From Dyella_B nitratireducens (lineage in GTDB: Bacteria > Pseudomonadota > Gammaproteobacteria > Xanthomonadales > Rhodanobacteraceae), in contig NZ_CP064032.1 of assembly GCF_049532905.1 (NCBI RefSeq), forward strand, positions 186,001 to 250,000: a stretch of DNA of 64,000 nt, in the 5' to 3' direction. Positions 9,074 to 17,889 of the stretch are shown here, piece by piece. Made by a program: the position numbers and the translations under genes. The notes under the pieces were generated by a model. That model ran no database searches, was not told the DNA's origin, and saw only the letters and a list, made by a program, of their open reading frames with translations. Position 1 is the stretch's first letter; each line of letters opens with the position of its first letter.

Positions 9074-9526
9074 CTATCGTTGGGATGTCGACGCATCAGG
9101 TGTCGTGGCCGGCGCGCTTGCGGAAACGGGCTGTACCAAGATCTGGTGATGGGTGATGCTGACAAGCAATAACGAAGACGCATAAATCGCATTCAACTGC
9201 TCGACCGCGCTGCGCAGGTCGGCGGTTCGCACCTGCGTGACTGGCTGCACCAGGGTGTAGTCGTTACCTAGCTCGTAAGACAGATCCAGGCTGTTGTCTT
9301 TGGCCCACCGTGCCAGCATCGTTCGGAGCGTGATGTCCGTGGGCGCGGCGAAGAAGACATAGGGCGGATTCAGCGGAATCGCCGTCGTGCTGGTGGGAAG
9401 CTGGTTGATAGGTCGCCAGCGGCCGCCAAAATCCTTGGCGGCGGGCGTGCCGCATGCAGAAAGCGCGAGAGTGGTTAAAAGCATTGCTGCCCGCAGGCAT
9501 CCATGCCGAAAAAGCTTGAGCTCCAT
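9074..9526 (-). CDS. virB7: VirB7 lipoprotein with N0-like C-terminal domain
   Basis: First gene of the operon. The chosen start gives 150 residues: a lipoprotein signal with lipobox ALSAC (Cys25), a linker, then a globular domain of about 90 residues (TDITLRTMLARWAKDN to HQILVQPV) resembling the N0 fold of secretins and TonB receptors. A VirB7 of this size with an N0 domain is diagnostic of the Xanthomonas citri type system; plasmid VirB7 is only about 45 residues. A longer frame begins at 9547, but the promoter-like sequence at 9560-9587 would leave almost no leader, so I prefer 9526. Confidence 0.85.
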   Translation of the reverse strand: MELKLFRHGCLRAAMLLTTLALSACGTPAAKDFGGRWRPINQLPTSTTAIPLNPPYVFFAAPTDITLRTMLARWAKDNSLDLSYELGNDYTLVQPVTQVRTADLRSAVEQLNAIYASSLLLVSITHHQILVQPVSASAPATTPDASTSQR

Positions 9527-9559
9527 CGTCGTGCCGGTGTTCCCCATGAATGAGGAAAA

Positions 9560-9587
9560 ATCATACCGGCGCAGGTAGTGCTGTCAG
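9560..9587 (-). promoter_or_regulatory. putative sigma70 promoter of the virB operon
   Basis: Read on the minus strand: CTGACA (-35, one mismatch), a 16-bp spacer, then TATGAT (-10, one mismatch). It lies about 35 bp upstream of the preferred virB7 start and is the only good promoter match seen in the virB7-suhB gap. Inferred by eye only. Confidence 0.45.
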
Positions 9588-9703
9588 ATATCAGCCAATG
9601 AGCAGCCGTCTTGTGCGCGCTTGGCTATTCATGCCTCACATCTTTGGTGGGTGCGCTGTGTGAGTTTTTTCGTTTGAAACGAGTTGGCGGCTCGCACGCG
9701 TTA

Positions 9704-9776
9704 GCAGGTTGGGGTGTAAACCCCAACTTGGCGTGATGACAGGCATGGCAGTGTTGGGGTTTGCACCCCAACCTAC
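9704..9776. repeat. inverted GTAG-type REP pair, copy 1
   Basis: Two 24-bp units facing each other across 25 bp. Each unit is a four-base head (GCAG here on the left, GTAG on the right) followed by a GTTGGGG-N6-CCCCAAC stem-loop. It ends two bases from the suhB stop and lies between suhB and the virB promoter. Confidence 0.93.
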
Positions 9777-9778
9777 GG

Positions 9779-10582
9779 TCAGGCTCGCAACAAGGCCGGC
9801 GTTGCGTTTGCACCGATTGCTTCCAGCATCGCTTTCACGACGTGGTGGTTGCCCGCAACGATGTTGCCGCTTTCGGGAATGCCGTCGCGTCCTGCGAAGT
9901 CGCAGTACTGACCGCCGGCTTCGCGGACCAGCAGCACGCCGGCGGCCATGTCCCAGGGCTTCAGGCCGATTTCGAAGAAGCCGTCATAGCGGCCGGCGGC
10001 GGTATAGGCGAGATCGAGTGCGGCGGAACCGGAACGGCGGATGTCTTCGGCCTGGCCGAGCAGGGCGCGTGTCATCGCCAATTGCGAATCCAGGTGCGCG
10101 CGCTGGCGGTAGGGGAAACCGGTGCCGATCATGGCGCCGTTGAGGTTTTCGCGCTTGCCGACGCGGATGCGGCGGTCATTGAGGTAAGCGCCATCGCCTT
10201 TGCTGGCGGTGAACAGTTCGTCGCGCAGCGGATCGAACACCACGGCGTACACCGGCTCGCCCTTGTCGAGCATGGCGATGGAGACGCTGAAATGGGGAAT
10301 GCCGCGCAGGTAGTTGTGCGTGCCATCCAGCGGATCGATGACCCACACCAGCGGGCTTTTGCCGATCGCGCCGCCTTCTTCGGCGAGGATGGCGTGGGTG
10401 GGGTAGGCGCGGCGTAGTTCTTTGACGATTTCGGCCTCGGCCAGCCGGTCGACTTCGGATGCAAAGTCCATGCGCTGCTTCTCGACGACGTTAAGGCCGT
10501 CGATGCGATTCATGTAACGCAGAATCACGTTACCAGCGGAGCGCGCGGCGCGTACCGCGACGTTGACGGCGGGTCTGGTCAT
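9779..10582 (-). CDS. suhB: inositol monophosphatase SuhB
   Basis: Mg-dependent inositol-1-monophosphatase; the E. coli homologue also takes part in rRNA antitermination. 267 residues. Metal-site motifs are present: AEEGG (Glu68/69), IDPLDGTHNY (Asp83, Asp86; most homologues have TTN or THN here) and the C-terminal PWDMAAG (Asp211). Divergent from trmJ with a 157-bp gap, a pairing also found in other gammaproteobacteria. A REP pair sits directly after its stop codon. Confidence 0.95.
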   Translation of the reverse strand: MTRPAVNVAVRAARSAGNVILRYMNRIDGLNVVEKQRMDFASEVDRLAEAEIVKELRRAYPTHAILAEEGGAIGKSPLVWVIDPLDGTHNYLRGIPHFSVSIAMLDKGEPVYAVVFDPLRDELFTASKGDGAYLNDRRIRVGKRENLNGAMIGTGFPYRQRAHLDSQLAMTRALLGQAEDIRRSGSAALDLAYTAAGRYDGFFEIGLKPWDMAAGVLLVREAGGQYCDFAGRDGIPESGNIVAGNHHVVKAMLEAIGANATPALLRA

Positions 10583-10739
10583 GGCTTTGACTTGGCAAAA
10601 GAACGGGTTAGCGACCGGTAATCATAGCAGAGCGGCCAGGGAGGGGCGAGCGATTGCAGGACCGGCAAGCGGATGCCACCCCCTTCTCGCGGCGCCTCGA
10701 CTATTCTTGCCACCCTCATAAATGCCTGATGTTTGTCGC

Positions 10740-11501
10740 ATGAGCGTTATCGCCGACCTTCCCAACCGTTTCCGCTTTGTCCTCGTTCGCACCTCGCATC
10801 CAGGCAATATCGGCAGCGCGGCGCGGGCCATCCGGACCATGGGCTTTACGCGCATGGAACTGGTTTCACCGCATCGTTTTCCCGATCGGGAGGTGTCGGC
10901 CATGGCGGCGGGCGCGGATGACGTGCTGGACGGGGCACGCGTGCATGCCGGCTTGGTGGATGCCTTGGCTGGAGCGAGCTTTTCGTTGGGCCTGTCCGCG
11001 CGGCGTCGCGGGGTGAACTTGCCGGAACTCACGCCGCGCGAGGCAGCTGCGCAGGCGCTGGCCGCGGCGGAGCGTGGCGAGCAGGTGGCGCTGGTGTTCG
11101 GCAACGAACGCACCGGGTTGGAGAACGAGGAGCTGGCGCGTTGCCACGCGATGGTGCGCATTCCCAGCGTGGACGATTTCAGCTCGCTGAATCTCGCGCA
11201 GGCGGTTCAGGTGATGGCTTACGAATGTCGCCTGGTTTTGCTGGGCGAGAAGCTACCGGCACCGCCGCCGCTGCATGACGAGCCGCCGGCCGATGCGGCG
11301 CAGATGGAGCGATTCTTCGAGCATATTGCGCAGACGCTGGACGATATCGATTTTCACAAGGGGCGCTCGCCGACCATGATCATGTTGCGTTTGCGCAAGT
11401 TGTTTTTGCGTGCGCAGATGGATGAGCGCGAGCTGCGCATGTTGCATGGGATTTTGGCGGATGCGCAGCGGATGGCGAGGTTGGCTAACGACAAGAAGTA
11501 G
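10740..11501 (+). CDS. trmJ: tRNA (cytidine/uridine-2'-O-)-methyltransferase TrmJ
   Basis: SPOUT-class enzyme that 2'-O-methylates position 32 of the tRNA anticodon loop using S-adenosylmethionine. Motifs: RTSHPGNIGSAARA at the N-terminus, LVFGNERTGLENEEL (SAM knot) and PSVDDFSSLNLAQAVQ, all typical of TrmJ/TrmH. About 253 residues with a helical C-terminal extension. I prefer the second ATG because the family starts shortly before the RFVLV strand; the frame is open back to 10722. Divergent from suhB. Confidence 0.94.
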   Translation: MSVIADLPNRFRFVLVRTSHPGNIGSAARAIRTMGFTRMELVSPHRFPDREVSAMAAGADDVLDGARVHAGLVDALAGASFSLGLSARRRGVNLPELTPREAAAQALAAAERGEQVALVFGNERTGLENEELARCHAMVRIPSVDDFSSLNLAQAVQVMAYECRLVLLGEKLPAPPPLHDEPPADAAQMERFFEHIAQTLDDIDFHKGRSPTMIMLRLRKLFLRAQMDERELRMLHGILADAQRMARLANDKK

Positions 11502-11522
11502 CTACGAGTGCGGGGTTCATTC

Positions 11523-11596
11523 GTAGGTTGGGGTGCAAACCCCAACACCGTGATCCTGATTGACATGGCCATGTTGGGGTTTGCACCCCAACCTAC
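11523..11596. repeat. inverted GTAG-type REP pair, copy 2
   Basis: Two perfect 24-bp units (GTAG head plus GTTGGGG-N6-CCCCAAC stem-loop) in inverted orientation with a 26-bp spacer. It fills the gap between the convergent trmJ and CorC-type genes, 21 bp from one stop and 3 bp from the other. Confidence 0.96.
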
Positions 11597-11599
11597 GCG

Positions 11600-12922
11600 T
11601 CATTGCTCGTCGTCAGCGAGTTCGATGTGCGGCGCCGGCGTCACCAGCAGCTTGTCGATACGCGCACCATCCAGGTCCACCACCTCAAAGCGAATGCCGC
11701 GCCATGCGAACACTTCGCCCGTTTGCGGAATATGGCCCAGCGCCGCCATCACCATGCCGGCGGCGGTGCGGAAATCGTGCTCATCTTCGCCGGGCAGATG
11801 ATCCAGGTGCAGCAGTTCGCGCAGATCGTCGGTGGAAAGTGCGCCGTCGATCAGCCAGGAGCCATCTTCGCGTTGCACGATGGGCGAGTGTTCTTCGCCG
11901 CTGCCATGACCAAGCTGGCTGGCGCCGACGACTGCGGCGAGCAGATCGTTGAGTGTGACTACGCCGTCGATGTCGCCGTATTCATCCACCACCAGGGCCA
12001 TCGGCGTTTCGGCGTCGCGGAATTCTTCCAGCAGATCGAGCGCGCGTGCGGTGCCAGGTACGTATAGCGGCTTGGCGAGCGTGCGGAACAATTCCAGCTT
12101 GCCCTTGGCGATGCCGCCAAGCAGGCTCTTTACTTCCATCACGCCGACGATGTCGCTTTCATCCCCGCGATAGACCGGATAGCGCGAGTAGGACGTTTCC
12201 CGCAGCACTTCCAGGTTTTCTTCCATCGATGCGTTCATATCGAGCCAGGCGATGCGCATGCGCGGTGTCATCACGCTGTCCACGGTGCGATCACCCAGGC
12301 GCAGCACGCGATTGACCATGGCTTGCTCATCGGCATCGAGCACGCCTTGTTCGGTGCTTTCGGCCACCAGCAGGCGGATTTCTTCTTCGGTGGCGGCGGT
12401 GTCGCCGCGATCCTTCACGCGAAAAAGTTTCAGCAGCAGGCCGCTGGAGCGGTTGAGCATCCACACGAACGGCGCGCAAGCCCGTGACAGCACCAGCATC
12501 GGCATGCCGACGAGGCTCGACACCTTCTCCGGTGCGGACAGTGCCAGGCGCTTGGGTACCAGCTCGCCGATCACGATCTGGATGAAGGAGATCACCATGA
12601 AGCCGAGCACCACGCCGATGAGCCGCGTGTAAGGCACCAGCCAGGCGATGCTGCCGTCATGCAACATGTCCCCAATGTGCTTGCCGATGGCGTCGCCAGC
12701 CACCGAGCCGGTGATCAGCATCACCAGGGTGATACCCACCTGCACCGTGGAGAGGAAGTGTTCTGGCGCCTCGGCGTGCCGCAGCGCAACCCGGGCCCGG
12801 CGACTGGTGCGGGCCATTTGCTTGAGCCGGCTTTTGCGCGAGGCAACCAGCGCCATTTCCGATAGCGCGAAGAAACCGTTGCAAAGGGCGAGGAGGAGGA
12901 CGAGCGCGATGGTGGTCAGCAT
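11600..12922 (-). CDS. CNNM/CBS-domain membrane protein (CorC/HlyC family)
   Basis: 440-residue protein with an N-terminal DUF21/CNNM transmembrane domain (residues 1-190, beginning with a hydrophobic helix containing CNGFFALSEMALV), two CBS domains (about 205-330, with VMTPRMRIAWLD and ALVVDEYGDIDGVVTLNDLL) and a CorC_HlyC C-terminal domain (about 345-430). The group includes E. coli YtfL/PaeA and Mg/Co efflux-related proteins; some are called hemolysins without good evidence. The exact substrate cannot be told. Divergent from the DUF47 gene, with a 154-bp shared upstream region. Confidence 0.9.
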   Translation of the reverse strand: MLTTIALVLLLALCNGFFALSEMALVASRKSRLKQMARTSRRARVALRHAEAPEHFLSTVQVGITLVMLITGSVAGDAIGKHIGDMLHDGSIAWLVPYTRLIGVVLGFMVISFIQIVIGELVPKRLALSAPEKVSSLVGMPMLVLSRACAPFVWMLNRSSGLLLKLFRVKDRGDTAATEEEIRLLVAESTEQGVLDADEQAMVNRVLRLGDRTVDSVMTPRMRIAWLDMNASMEENLEVLRETSYSRYPVYRGDESDIVGVMEVKSLLGGIAKGKLELFRTLAKPLYVPGTARALDLLEEFRDAETPMALVVDEYGDIDGVVTLNDLLAAVVGASQLGHGSGEEHSPIVQREDGSWLIDGALSTDDLRELLHLDHLPGEDEHDFRTAAGMVMAALGHIPQTGEVFAWRGIRFEVVDLDGARIDKLLVTPAPHIELADDEQ

Positions 12923-13076
12923 CGCGACAGGGCATCAGGTGCGGGCATACCGACCAGTGTAAGGCACCTAGCCAGGTCTCGGGATAGCCCCAGGGGAGGC
13001 TCGGGTGGTGCGGTGCGGCAGGGGGCTCCTGTAACATTCCGGAAATATTTATCCCTTTCCTGCCCAGATTCCCCGC

Positions 13077-13706
13077 ATGTTTTCACTCCAGACGATTTTC
13101 GGCAAAGGCGACAAGTTCTACGGTCTGCTGGAACAGAGCGCCGAAGCAGCTCGCGAAAGCGCCAAGGCGCTGCATGAACTGGTTTCCCTGGCCGACCACA
13201 CGCCGGTCATGGCCGCCTTCGCCGCCGCCCGCAAGCGGGAGAAGGCGCTGGCCACGCAGATCAGCGAAGAGCTGGTGAATACCTTCGTCACGGCGCTGGA
13301 TCGCGAGGACATCGAGGCGCTCAACAGCGCGTTGTACAAAATCCCCAAAAGCGTGGAGAAGTTCGCCGAACGCTACGCCATCGTCACCAACCGCCTGCAA
13401 GGCGTGGACTTCAGCCAGCGCACCCTCGTGCTGACGCGCTCTACCGACGTGGTGGTGGAGATGATCGGCGAGCTGCGCCGTGGCCTGCGCATCGATCCGG
13501 TGAAGAAACTGCAGGATCGCATGCAGACGCTGGAATCGGAGGGCGATCGCATGCTGCTGGCACCCTACCGCACGCTCTATCTCGAAAGCGATGACGCCAT
13601 GCGCGCCATGCTGGCCAAGGATCTGTTCGAGCTGATCGAAAAGGCCATCGACCGCTGCCGCGACGTAGGCAACATCGTCTATTCCATCGTATTGAAGAAC
13701 TCCTGA
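13077..13706 (+). CDS. DUF47 phosphate transport accessory protein
   Basis: 209-residue all-helical PhoU-like (DUF47/YkaA) protein. Motifs include FGKGDKFYGLLEQSAE at the N-terminus and the C-terminal KDLFELIEKAIDRCRDVGNIV, which is the usual DUF47 ending. Such proteins are nearly always encoded just before a Pit transporter and are thought to modulate it; here pit follows after 57 bp on the same strand. No signal peptide, so cytoplasmic. Confidence 0.92.
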   Translation: MFSLQTIFGKGDKFYGLLEQSAEAARESAKALHELVSLADHTPVMAAFAAARKREKALATQISEELVNTFVTALDREDIEALNSALYKIPKSVEKFAERYAIVTNRLQGVDFSQRTLVLTRSTDVVVEMIGELRRGLRIDPVKKLQDRMQTLESEGDRMLLAPYRTLYLESDDAMRAMLAKDLFELIEKAIDRCRDVGNIVYSIVLKNS

Positions 13707-13763
13707 GGAGCATGCCTTGCAGGTTTCATCTCATGCCTGGCGCGCACTGACGGGAGTGCGCGC

Positions 13764-14888
13764 ATGAGTCTCGGCCTGGTCATCGCGGTCGTGCTGATTG
13801 CGCTCATCTTCACCTACATCAACGGCTTTCACGACACCGCCAACTCCATCGCCACCGTCGTAGCCACCAAGGTGCTGTCACCGGGTCAGGCGGTATTGCT
13901 TGCGGCAGTCACCAACATGATCGGTGCCATGTGGGGCACGGCGGTGGCGGCGACCATTGCAGCCGGCATCGTCAATACGGGCGTGGTGCATGCGGGGCCG
14001 GAGCTTTTGATCTGTGCGTTGCTCGCGGCCATCGTGTGGAATCTGATCACCTGGTGGCTGGGTTTGCCGTCCAGTTCCAGCCATGCGCTGGTCGGCGCAC
14101 TGGTCGGCGCTGCCATCGCGGAAGCCGGCGGCAACTTCGAGGCCGTGATCTGGGCGCAGGATGGCCTGCACTGGTGGGAAGGCAAGGGTGTGTTGCCGAA
14201 AGTGGTGATGCCGATGGTGGTCTCACCGGTGATGGGCTTCATCCTGGGCTTTCTATTGATGGGCGGCCTGTATGCGCTGCTGGCATGGTTCGCTTCAAGC
14301 AAAGGGTTGCTGCGCCATCTGGGCCGCACGCCGTTCGTGAACAGCGTATTCGGCAAGGTGCAGATCTTGTCGGCCAGTGCGATGGGTCTGGCGCACGGCA
14401 TGAACGACGCGCAGAAGAGCATGGGCATCATCGCCCTGGCGCTGGCCAGCGCCACCGCGGCAGGGCGGTTCGATCATCTGCCGGCGTGGCTGTCGTTCCT
14501 GCGTATCCACGAATCCGCGGCCGGCGGCTTCACCGTGCCGCACTGGGTCGCTGCGCTCTGCGCACTCACCATGGCTGGTGGTACGGCGGGCGGTGGCTGG
14601 CGCATCATCAAGACGCTCGGCCACAAGATGGTGAAGCTGCATCCGATCAACGGTTTCGCGGCGGAGGGCAGTTCGGCGCTGGTGATTCTGAGCGCTTCAG
14701 CGTTCGGCCTGCCGGTCTCGACCACGCACGTGGTGTCGTCCTCGATCATGGGCGTGGGCTCCGCCAAGCGCTTCAATGCGATCCGCTGGTCGGTGGTGGA
14801 GCGCATGGTGTGGGCGTGGATACTCACCTTGCCGGTGACGGCCCTGATCGCGTATGGATTTATCTACGTAGCGCGGCAGCTTGGGTGA
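13764..14888 (+). CDS. pit: low-affinity inorganic phosphate transporter Pit
   Basis: PiT-family (PHO4) metal-phosphate/H+ symporter of the inner membrane, 374 residues with about ten hydrophobic segments. Family signatures are clear: NGFHDTANSIATVVATKVL near the N-terminus, SSSHALVGALVGAAIAEAG in the first half and GLPVSTTHVVSSSIMGVG in the second. It is shorter than E. coli PitA (about 500 residues), as is common for the DUF47-linked type. Transcribed with the DUF47 gene; a REP pair follows its stop within 5 bp. Confidence 0.95.
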   Translation: MSLGLVIAVVLIALIFTYINGFHDTANSIATVVATKVLSPGQAVLLAAVTNMIGAMWGTAVAATIAAGIVNTGVVHAGPELLICALLAAIVWNLITWWLGLPSSSSHALVGALVGAAIAEAGGNFEAVIWAQDGLHWWEGKGVLPKVVMPMVVSPVMGFILGFLLMGGLYALLAWFASSKGLLRHLGRTPFVNSVFGKVQILSASAMGLAHGMNDAQKSMGIIALALASATAAGRFDHLPAWLSFLRIHESAAGGFTVPHWVAALCALTMAGGTAGGGWRIIKTLGHKMVKLHPINGFAAEGSSALVILSASAFGLPVSTTHVVSSSIMGVGSAKRFNAIRWSVVERMVWAWILTLPVTALIAYGFIYVARQLG

Positions 14889-14892
14889 TGTT

Positions 14893-14966
14893 GCAGGTTG
14901 GGGTGTAAACCCCAACATGGCCGTGCCCGGAAGCATCACGATGTTGGGGTTTGCACCCCAACCTAC
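14893..14966. repeat. inverted GTAG-type REP pair, copy 3
   Basis: Left unit has a GCAG head and a stem with one loop change; the right unit is perfect (GTAG head on the minus strand). Spacer is 26 bp. It fills the whole gap between the convergent pit gene and the gene at 14966-15370, touching the latter's stop codon. Confidence 0.95.
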
Positions 14967-15370
14967 TAGAAGCTGTCACCACTATCGACGATCAACTGCT
15001 CCAGCTGATCACCCAGGGTGCCCAGTTCGCTGATCAGGCGCTTGAGCTCGAGCGCGGTAACCAGCTCGTACGGGCGGTTCTCGCACAGATGCAGGTAAGG
15101 GGCGCCGCCCAGGTCTGTCACCGCCAGAAAACCGACACGTTGCTCCCAGTTGAAGCGCAGGCAGCGCTTGGGATCGGTGCCAGCCAGCGGGCCGATCGGG
15201 GTGGATATCCGTAGGTAGCGGCGGCCGTTCTCGTCTTCCAGTTCGGCCAGGTAGATGCCTTGATGGCGGCCGTGCGGCAGGCTCAGGTCGAAGCTGATCA
15301 CGTACGGATCGTTCCGCCGCAACGTATGCAGGCTGCCGACCAGTGAGCGCACGGCTTCGAAGTGATGCAT
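14966..15370 (-). CDS. conserved hypothetical protein, YbjN/CesT-like fold possible
   Basis: 134 residues, soluble, no signal peptide. Alternating beta-type segments (RYLRISTPIGPL, RVGFLAVTDLGGAPYLHLCE) followed by an amphipathic C-terminal helix (ELVTALELKRLISELGTLGDQLEQLI). That pattern recalls the YbjN / type III chaperone-like fold, but this is only a resemblance. Divergent from the alkyltransferase-like gene with an 87-bp gap. Function unknown. Confidence 0.75.
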   Translation of the reverse strand: MHHFEAVRSLVGSLHTLRRNDPYVISFDLSLPHGRHQGIYLAELEDENGRRYLRISTPIGPLAGTDPKRCLRFNWEQRVGFLAVTDLGGAPYLHLCENRPYELVTALELKRLISELGTLGDQLEQLIVDSGDSF

Positions 15371-15457
15371 GCGGTTACCCTGACGGGATACGGTACGCTG
15401 CTACTTTGCCACGAGTCGGGATTGGGCGGATCAAATCCGCGTAAAGTGCACGCTGTC

Positions 15458-15793
15458 ATGAAGCCGGAATACCTGAAAGTCTTTGAGGCCATCGCGGCCA
15501 TTCCACCGGGCCGCGTCGCCAGTTATGGCGCCATCGCAGCACGTGCCGGCCTGCCGGGTCGGGCCCGATTGGTTGGGCGGTTGCTGGGCGAGGTGCCCGA
15601 TGGCATGACGCTGCCGTGGTTCCGCGTGCTGCGTTCCAACGGGCAGATCGCCATGCCGCCCGGTAGCCGCGGTTTTCGTGAGCAAAGCCGGTTATTGCGT
15701 GCGGAAGGCGTGGAAGTGAAGAACGGCCGCGTGCCGCTAGCCCGCTTTGGACTGGATGCGAATGTGGATCGGGAGTTGTGGGGTTTACCCTAA
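15458..15793 (+). CDS. alkyltransferase-like protein (ATL)
   Basis: 111-residue homologue of the C-terminal DNA-binding domain of O6-alkylguanine-DNA alkyltransferase. The alkyl-acceptor cysteine of the PCHRV motif is replaced by tryptophan: PWFRV with Trp54. ATL proteins bind O6-alkylguanine, flip it out and hand the lesion to nucleotide excision repair instead of repairing it directly. The helix-turn-helix region VASYGAIAARAGLPGRAR is intact. I start at the ATG 15458; the frame is open further upstream but homologues begin here. Confidence 0.9.
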   Translation: MKPEYLKVFEAIAAIPPGRVASYGAIAARAGLPGRARLVGRLLGEVPDGMTLPWFRVLRSNGQIAMPPGSRGFREQSRLLRAEGVEVKNGRVPLARFGLDANVDRELWGLP

Positions 15794-15915
15794 GTTCCCT
15801 TCCTGTTCGGAGAGAGCGTTGGAAGTGAGTGGCCGGGCTTGTCACGGCGGCAATCGCTGACGCGCGCCCTTACTCGATGCTTTGGACGAAAGACATAAGC
15901 TTAGTTGCCAGGTTG

Positions 15916-15953
15916 CCCCTCACCCCAACCTTCTCCACACGGAAGAGGGAGAA
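15916..15953. repeat. imperfect hairpin repeat in the recQ leader
   Basis: A CCCCTCACCCCAACC-type stretch followed by TTCTCC...GGAGAA that can pair. It resembles a dispersed repeat seen in many proteobacterial genomes, and its right arm overlaps the purine-rich ribosome site of recQ, so it could affect recQ translation. Confidence 0.4.
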
Positions 15954-15962
15954 AAAAGAAGC

Positions 15963-17777
15963 ATGCCCGCCACGCCCCTAGAAATCCTCCAAAGCGTCTT
16001 CGGTTATTCGCACTTTCGCGGTCACCAGCAAGCCATCGTCGAGCATGTCGCCGAAGGTGGCGATGCGCTGGTGCTGATGCCGACTGGCGGCGGCAAATCG
16101 CTGTGCTATCAAATTCCGGCCTTGCTGCGGCAGGGCACCGGCATCGTGGTGTCGCCGCTGATCGCATTGATGCACGACCAGGTGGATGCGCTGCGCGAAG
16201 CAGGCGTGGCAGCGGCTTATCTCAACTCCAGCCTGGATGCCCAGGAGCAGCGCGACATGGAGCGCAAGCTCTCCGCCAACGAACTGGATTTGCTTTACGT
16301 GGCGCCGGAACGCTTGCTCACCGCGCGCTTTCTTGAGCTGCTCGATCGTACGGAAACGGCGCTGTTCGCCATCGACGAAGCGCATTGCGTTTCGCAATGG
16401 GGGCACGATTTCCGCCCTGAATATCGCGAGCTGACGATTCTGCACCAGCGCTATCCGCAGGTGCCGCGCATGGCGCTTACGGCTACGGCCGATCCGCGCA
16501 CGCGCGATGAAATCGTCGAGCGTTTGGCGCTGCAGGATGCGCGTCAGTTCGTTTCCAGCTTCGACCGGCCGAACATCCGCTACGCCGTCACGCAGCGCCA
16601 CAATCCGCGCAGCCAATTGTTGAGTTTTCTGGACGGTCACCGGGGCGATGCCGGTATCGTCTATTGCTTTAGCCGCCGCAAAGTCGATGACACGGCGGAG
16701 TGGCTCAAGGACGCTGGCATCGAAGCGTTGCCGTACCACGCGGGTCTCGATGCGGCGACACGTATGGCGAATCAGCAACGTTTCCTGCGCGAAGACAGCA
16801 TCGTGATGGTGGCGACGGTTGCGTTCGGCATGGGCATCGACAAGCCAGACGTGCGTTTCGTCGCCCACCTGGATTTGCCACGCAGCATGGAAGGCTATTA
16901 CCAGGAAACCGGCCGTGCAGGTCGCGATAGTTTGCCGGCCGATGCATGGATGATTTATGGCCTGTCCGACATGGTGGCGATGAGCCAGATGATCGCGCAG
17001 TCCGAATCGGGCGATGAGCGCAAACGCATCGAACGCTCCAAGCTGGATTCCTTGCTTTGCTATGCCGAAACCACAAAATGCCGCCGCCAATTGTTACTGG
17101 CTGCGTTTGGCGAAACCTTCGAAGGCCCTTGCGGGCATTGCGACAACTGCCTCAACCCACCCAAGACCTGGGATGCAACCGTCCCCTCGCAGAAAGCGCT
17201 GTCAGCGGTGTACCGCAGCGGCCAGCGATTTGGCGCGGGACACGTGATCGATATTTTGCGCGGCATCGACAGCGAACGCATGAGCCAGCTTGGGCATGAT
17301 CGCCTGACCACGTTCGGCATTGGCGCTGACATGGATGAAAAGCAGTGGCGTTCGGTATTTCGCCAATTGCTGGCTGCAGGCTTGCTGTCGACAGATGCGG
17401 AAGGTTTTGGAACCTTGCGTCTTACCGCGGCCAGTCGTGATGTATTGGTCGGCAAGCAATCGATCCATATGCGCGAGGAAACGCGCCCTGTGCGCCGTGC
17501 TTCACGCCGTCGCGACAGCCAATTGGTGACGGGCGCGAGCTTGGGAATAGAAGCCTACGAGCAACCCATGTGGGATGCGCTGCGTGGCTTGCGTTCGCGC
17601 TTGGCCAAGCAGCACGGTGTGCCGGCTTATGTGATTTTTCATGACGCCACGCTCTTGGCGATGCTGCGTGCGATGCCGGAGAACGAAGATGAACTTGCCT
17701 CGATCAGCGGCGTGGGTGAGGCGAAGCTCAAGCGCTACGGGCGGGATTTTTTGGAAGTGATCAACGCGAAGGAATGA
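15963..17777 (+). CDS. recQ: ATP-dependent DNA helicase RecQ
   Basis: 3'-5' DNA helicase of recombinational repair, 604 residues from the ATG at 15963. Superfamily 2 motifs: Walker A MPTGGGKS (residues 39-46), IDEAHCVSQWGHDFRPEY near 137, ALTATAD, and the motif VI region YYQETGRAGRD. The zinc site uses Cys residues of the segments CYAETTKC and CGHCDNC (about 366-400), followed by the winged-helix RQC domain and a C-terminal HRDC domain (about 530-600). Purine-rich sequence AGAGGGAG lies upstream of the start; an in-frame extension back to 15882 crosses a repeat and is unlikely to be coding. Confidence 0.97.
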   Translation: MPATPLEILQSVFGYSHFRGHQQAIVEHVAEGGDALVLMPTGGGKSLCYQIPALLRQGTGIVVSPLIALMHDQVDALREAGVAAAYLNSSLDAQEQRDMERKLSANELDLLYVAPERLLTARFLELLDRTETALFAIDEAHCVSQWGHDFRPEYRELTILHQRYPQVPRMALTATADPRTRDEIVERLALQDARQFVSSFDRPNIRYAVTQRHNPRSQLLSFLDGHRGDAGIVYCFSRRKVDDTAEWLKDAGIEALPYHAGLDAATRMANQQRFLREDSIVMVATVAFGMGIDKPDVRFVAHLDLPRSMEGYYQETGRAGRDSLPADAWMIYGLSDMVAMSQMIAQSESGDERKRIERSKLDSLLCYAETTKCRRQLLLAAFGETFEGPCGHCDNCLNPPKTWDATVPSQKALSAVYRSGQRFGAGHVIDILRGIDSERMSQLGHDRLTTFGIGADMDEKQWRSVFRQLLAAGLLSTDAEGFGTLRLTAASRDVLVGKQSIHMREETRPVRRASRRRDSQLVTGASLGIEAYEQPMWDALRGLRSRLAKQHGVPAYVIFHDATLLAMLRAMPENEDELASISGVGEAKLKRYGRDFLEVINAKE

Positions 17778-17799
17778 ATGACGCCTGCATCGTAGCATC

Positions 17800-17873
17800 G
17801 TAGGTTGGGGTGCAAACCCCAACATTGCCATGTCTCCATGCAAGGTGATGTTGGGGTTTGCACCCCAACCTAC
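17800..17873. repeat. inverted GTAG-type REP pair, copy 4
   Basis: Two perfect 24-bp units with GTAG heads facing each other over a 26-bp spacer. It lies between the convergent recQ and the gene at 17890-18228. Confidence 0.96.
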
Positions 17874-17889
17874 GTGAGGCCGTGACCGA

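Noticed and set aside
15882..15962. N-terminal extension of RecQ
   Set aside because: The 27 extra residues come from a repeat-containing leader and are not shared by the family; the ATG at 15963 has a purine-rich site.
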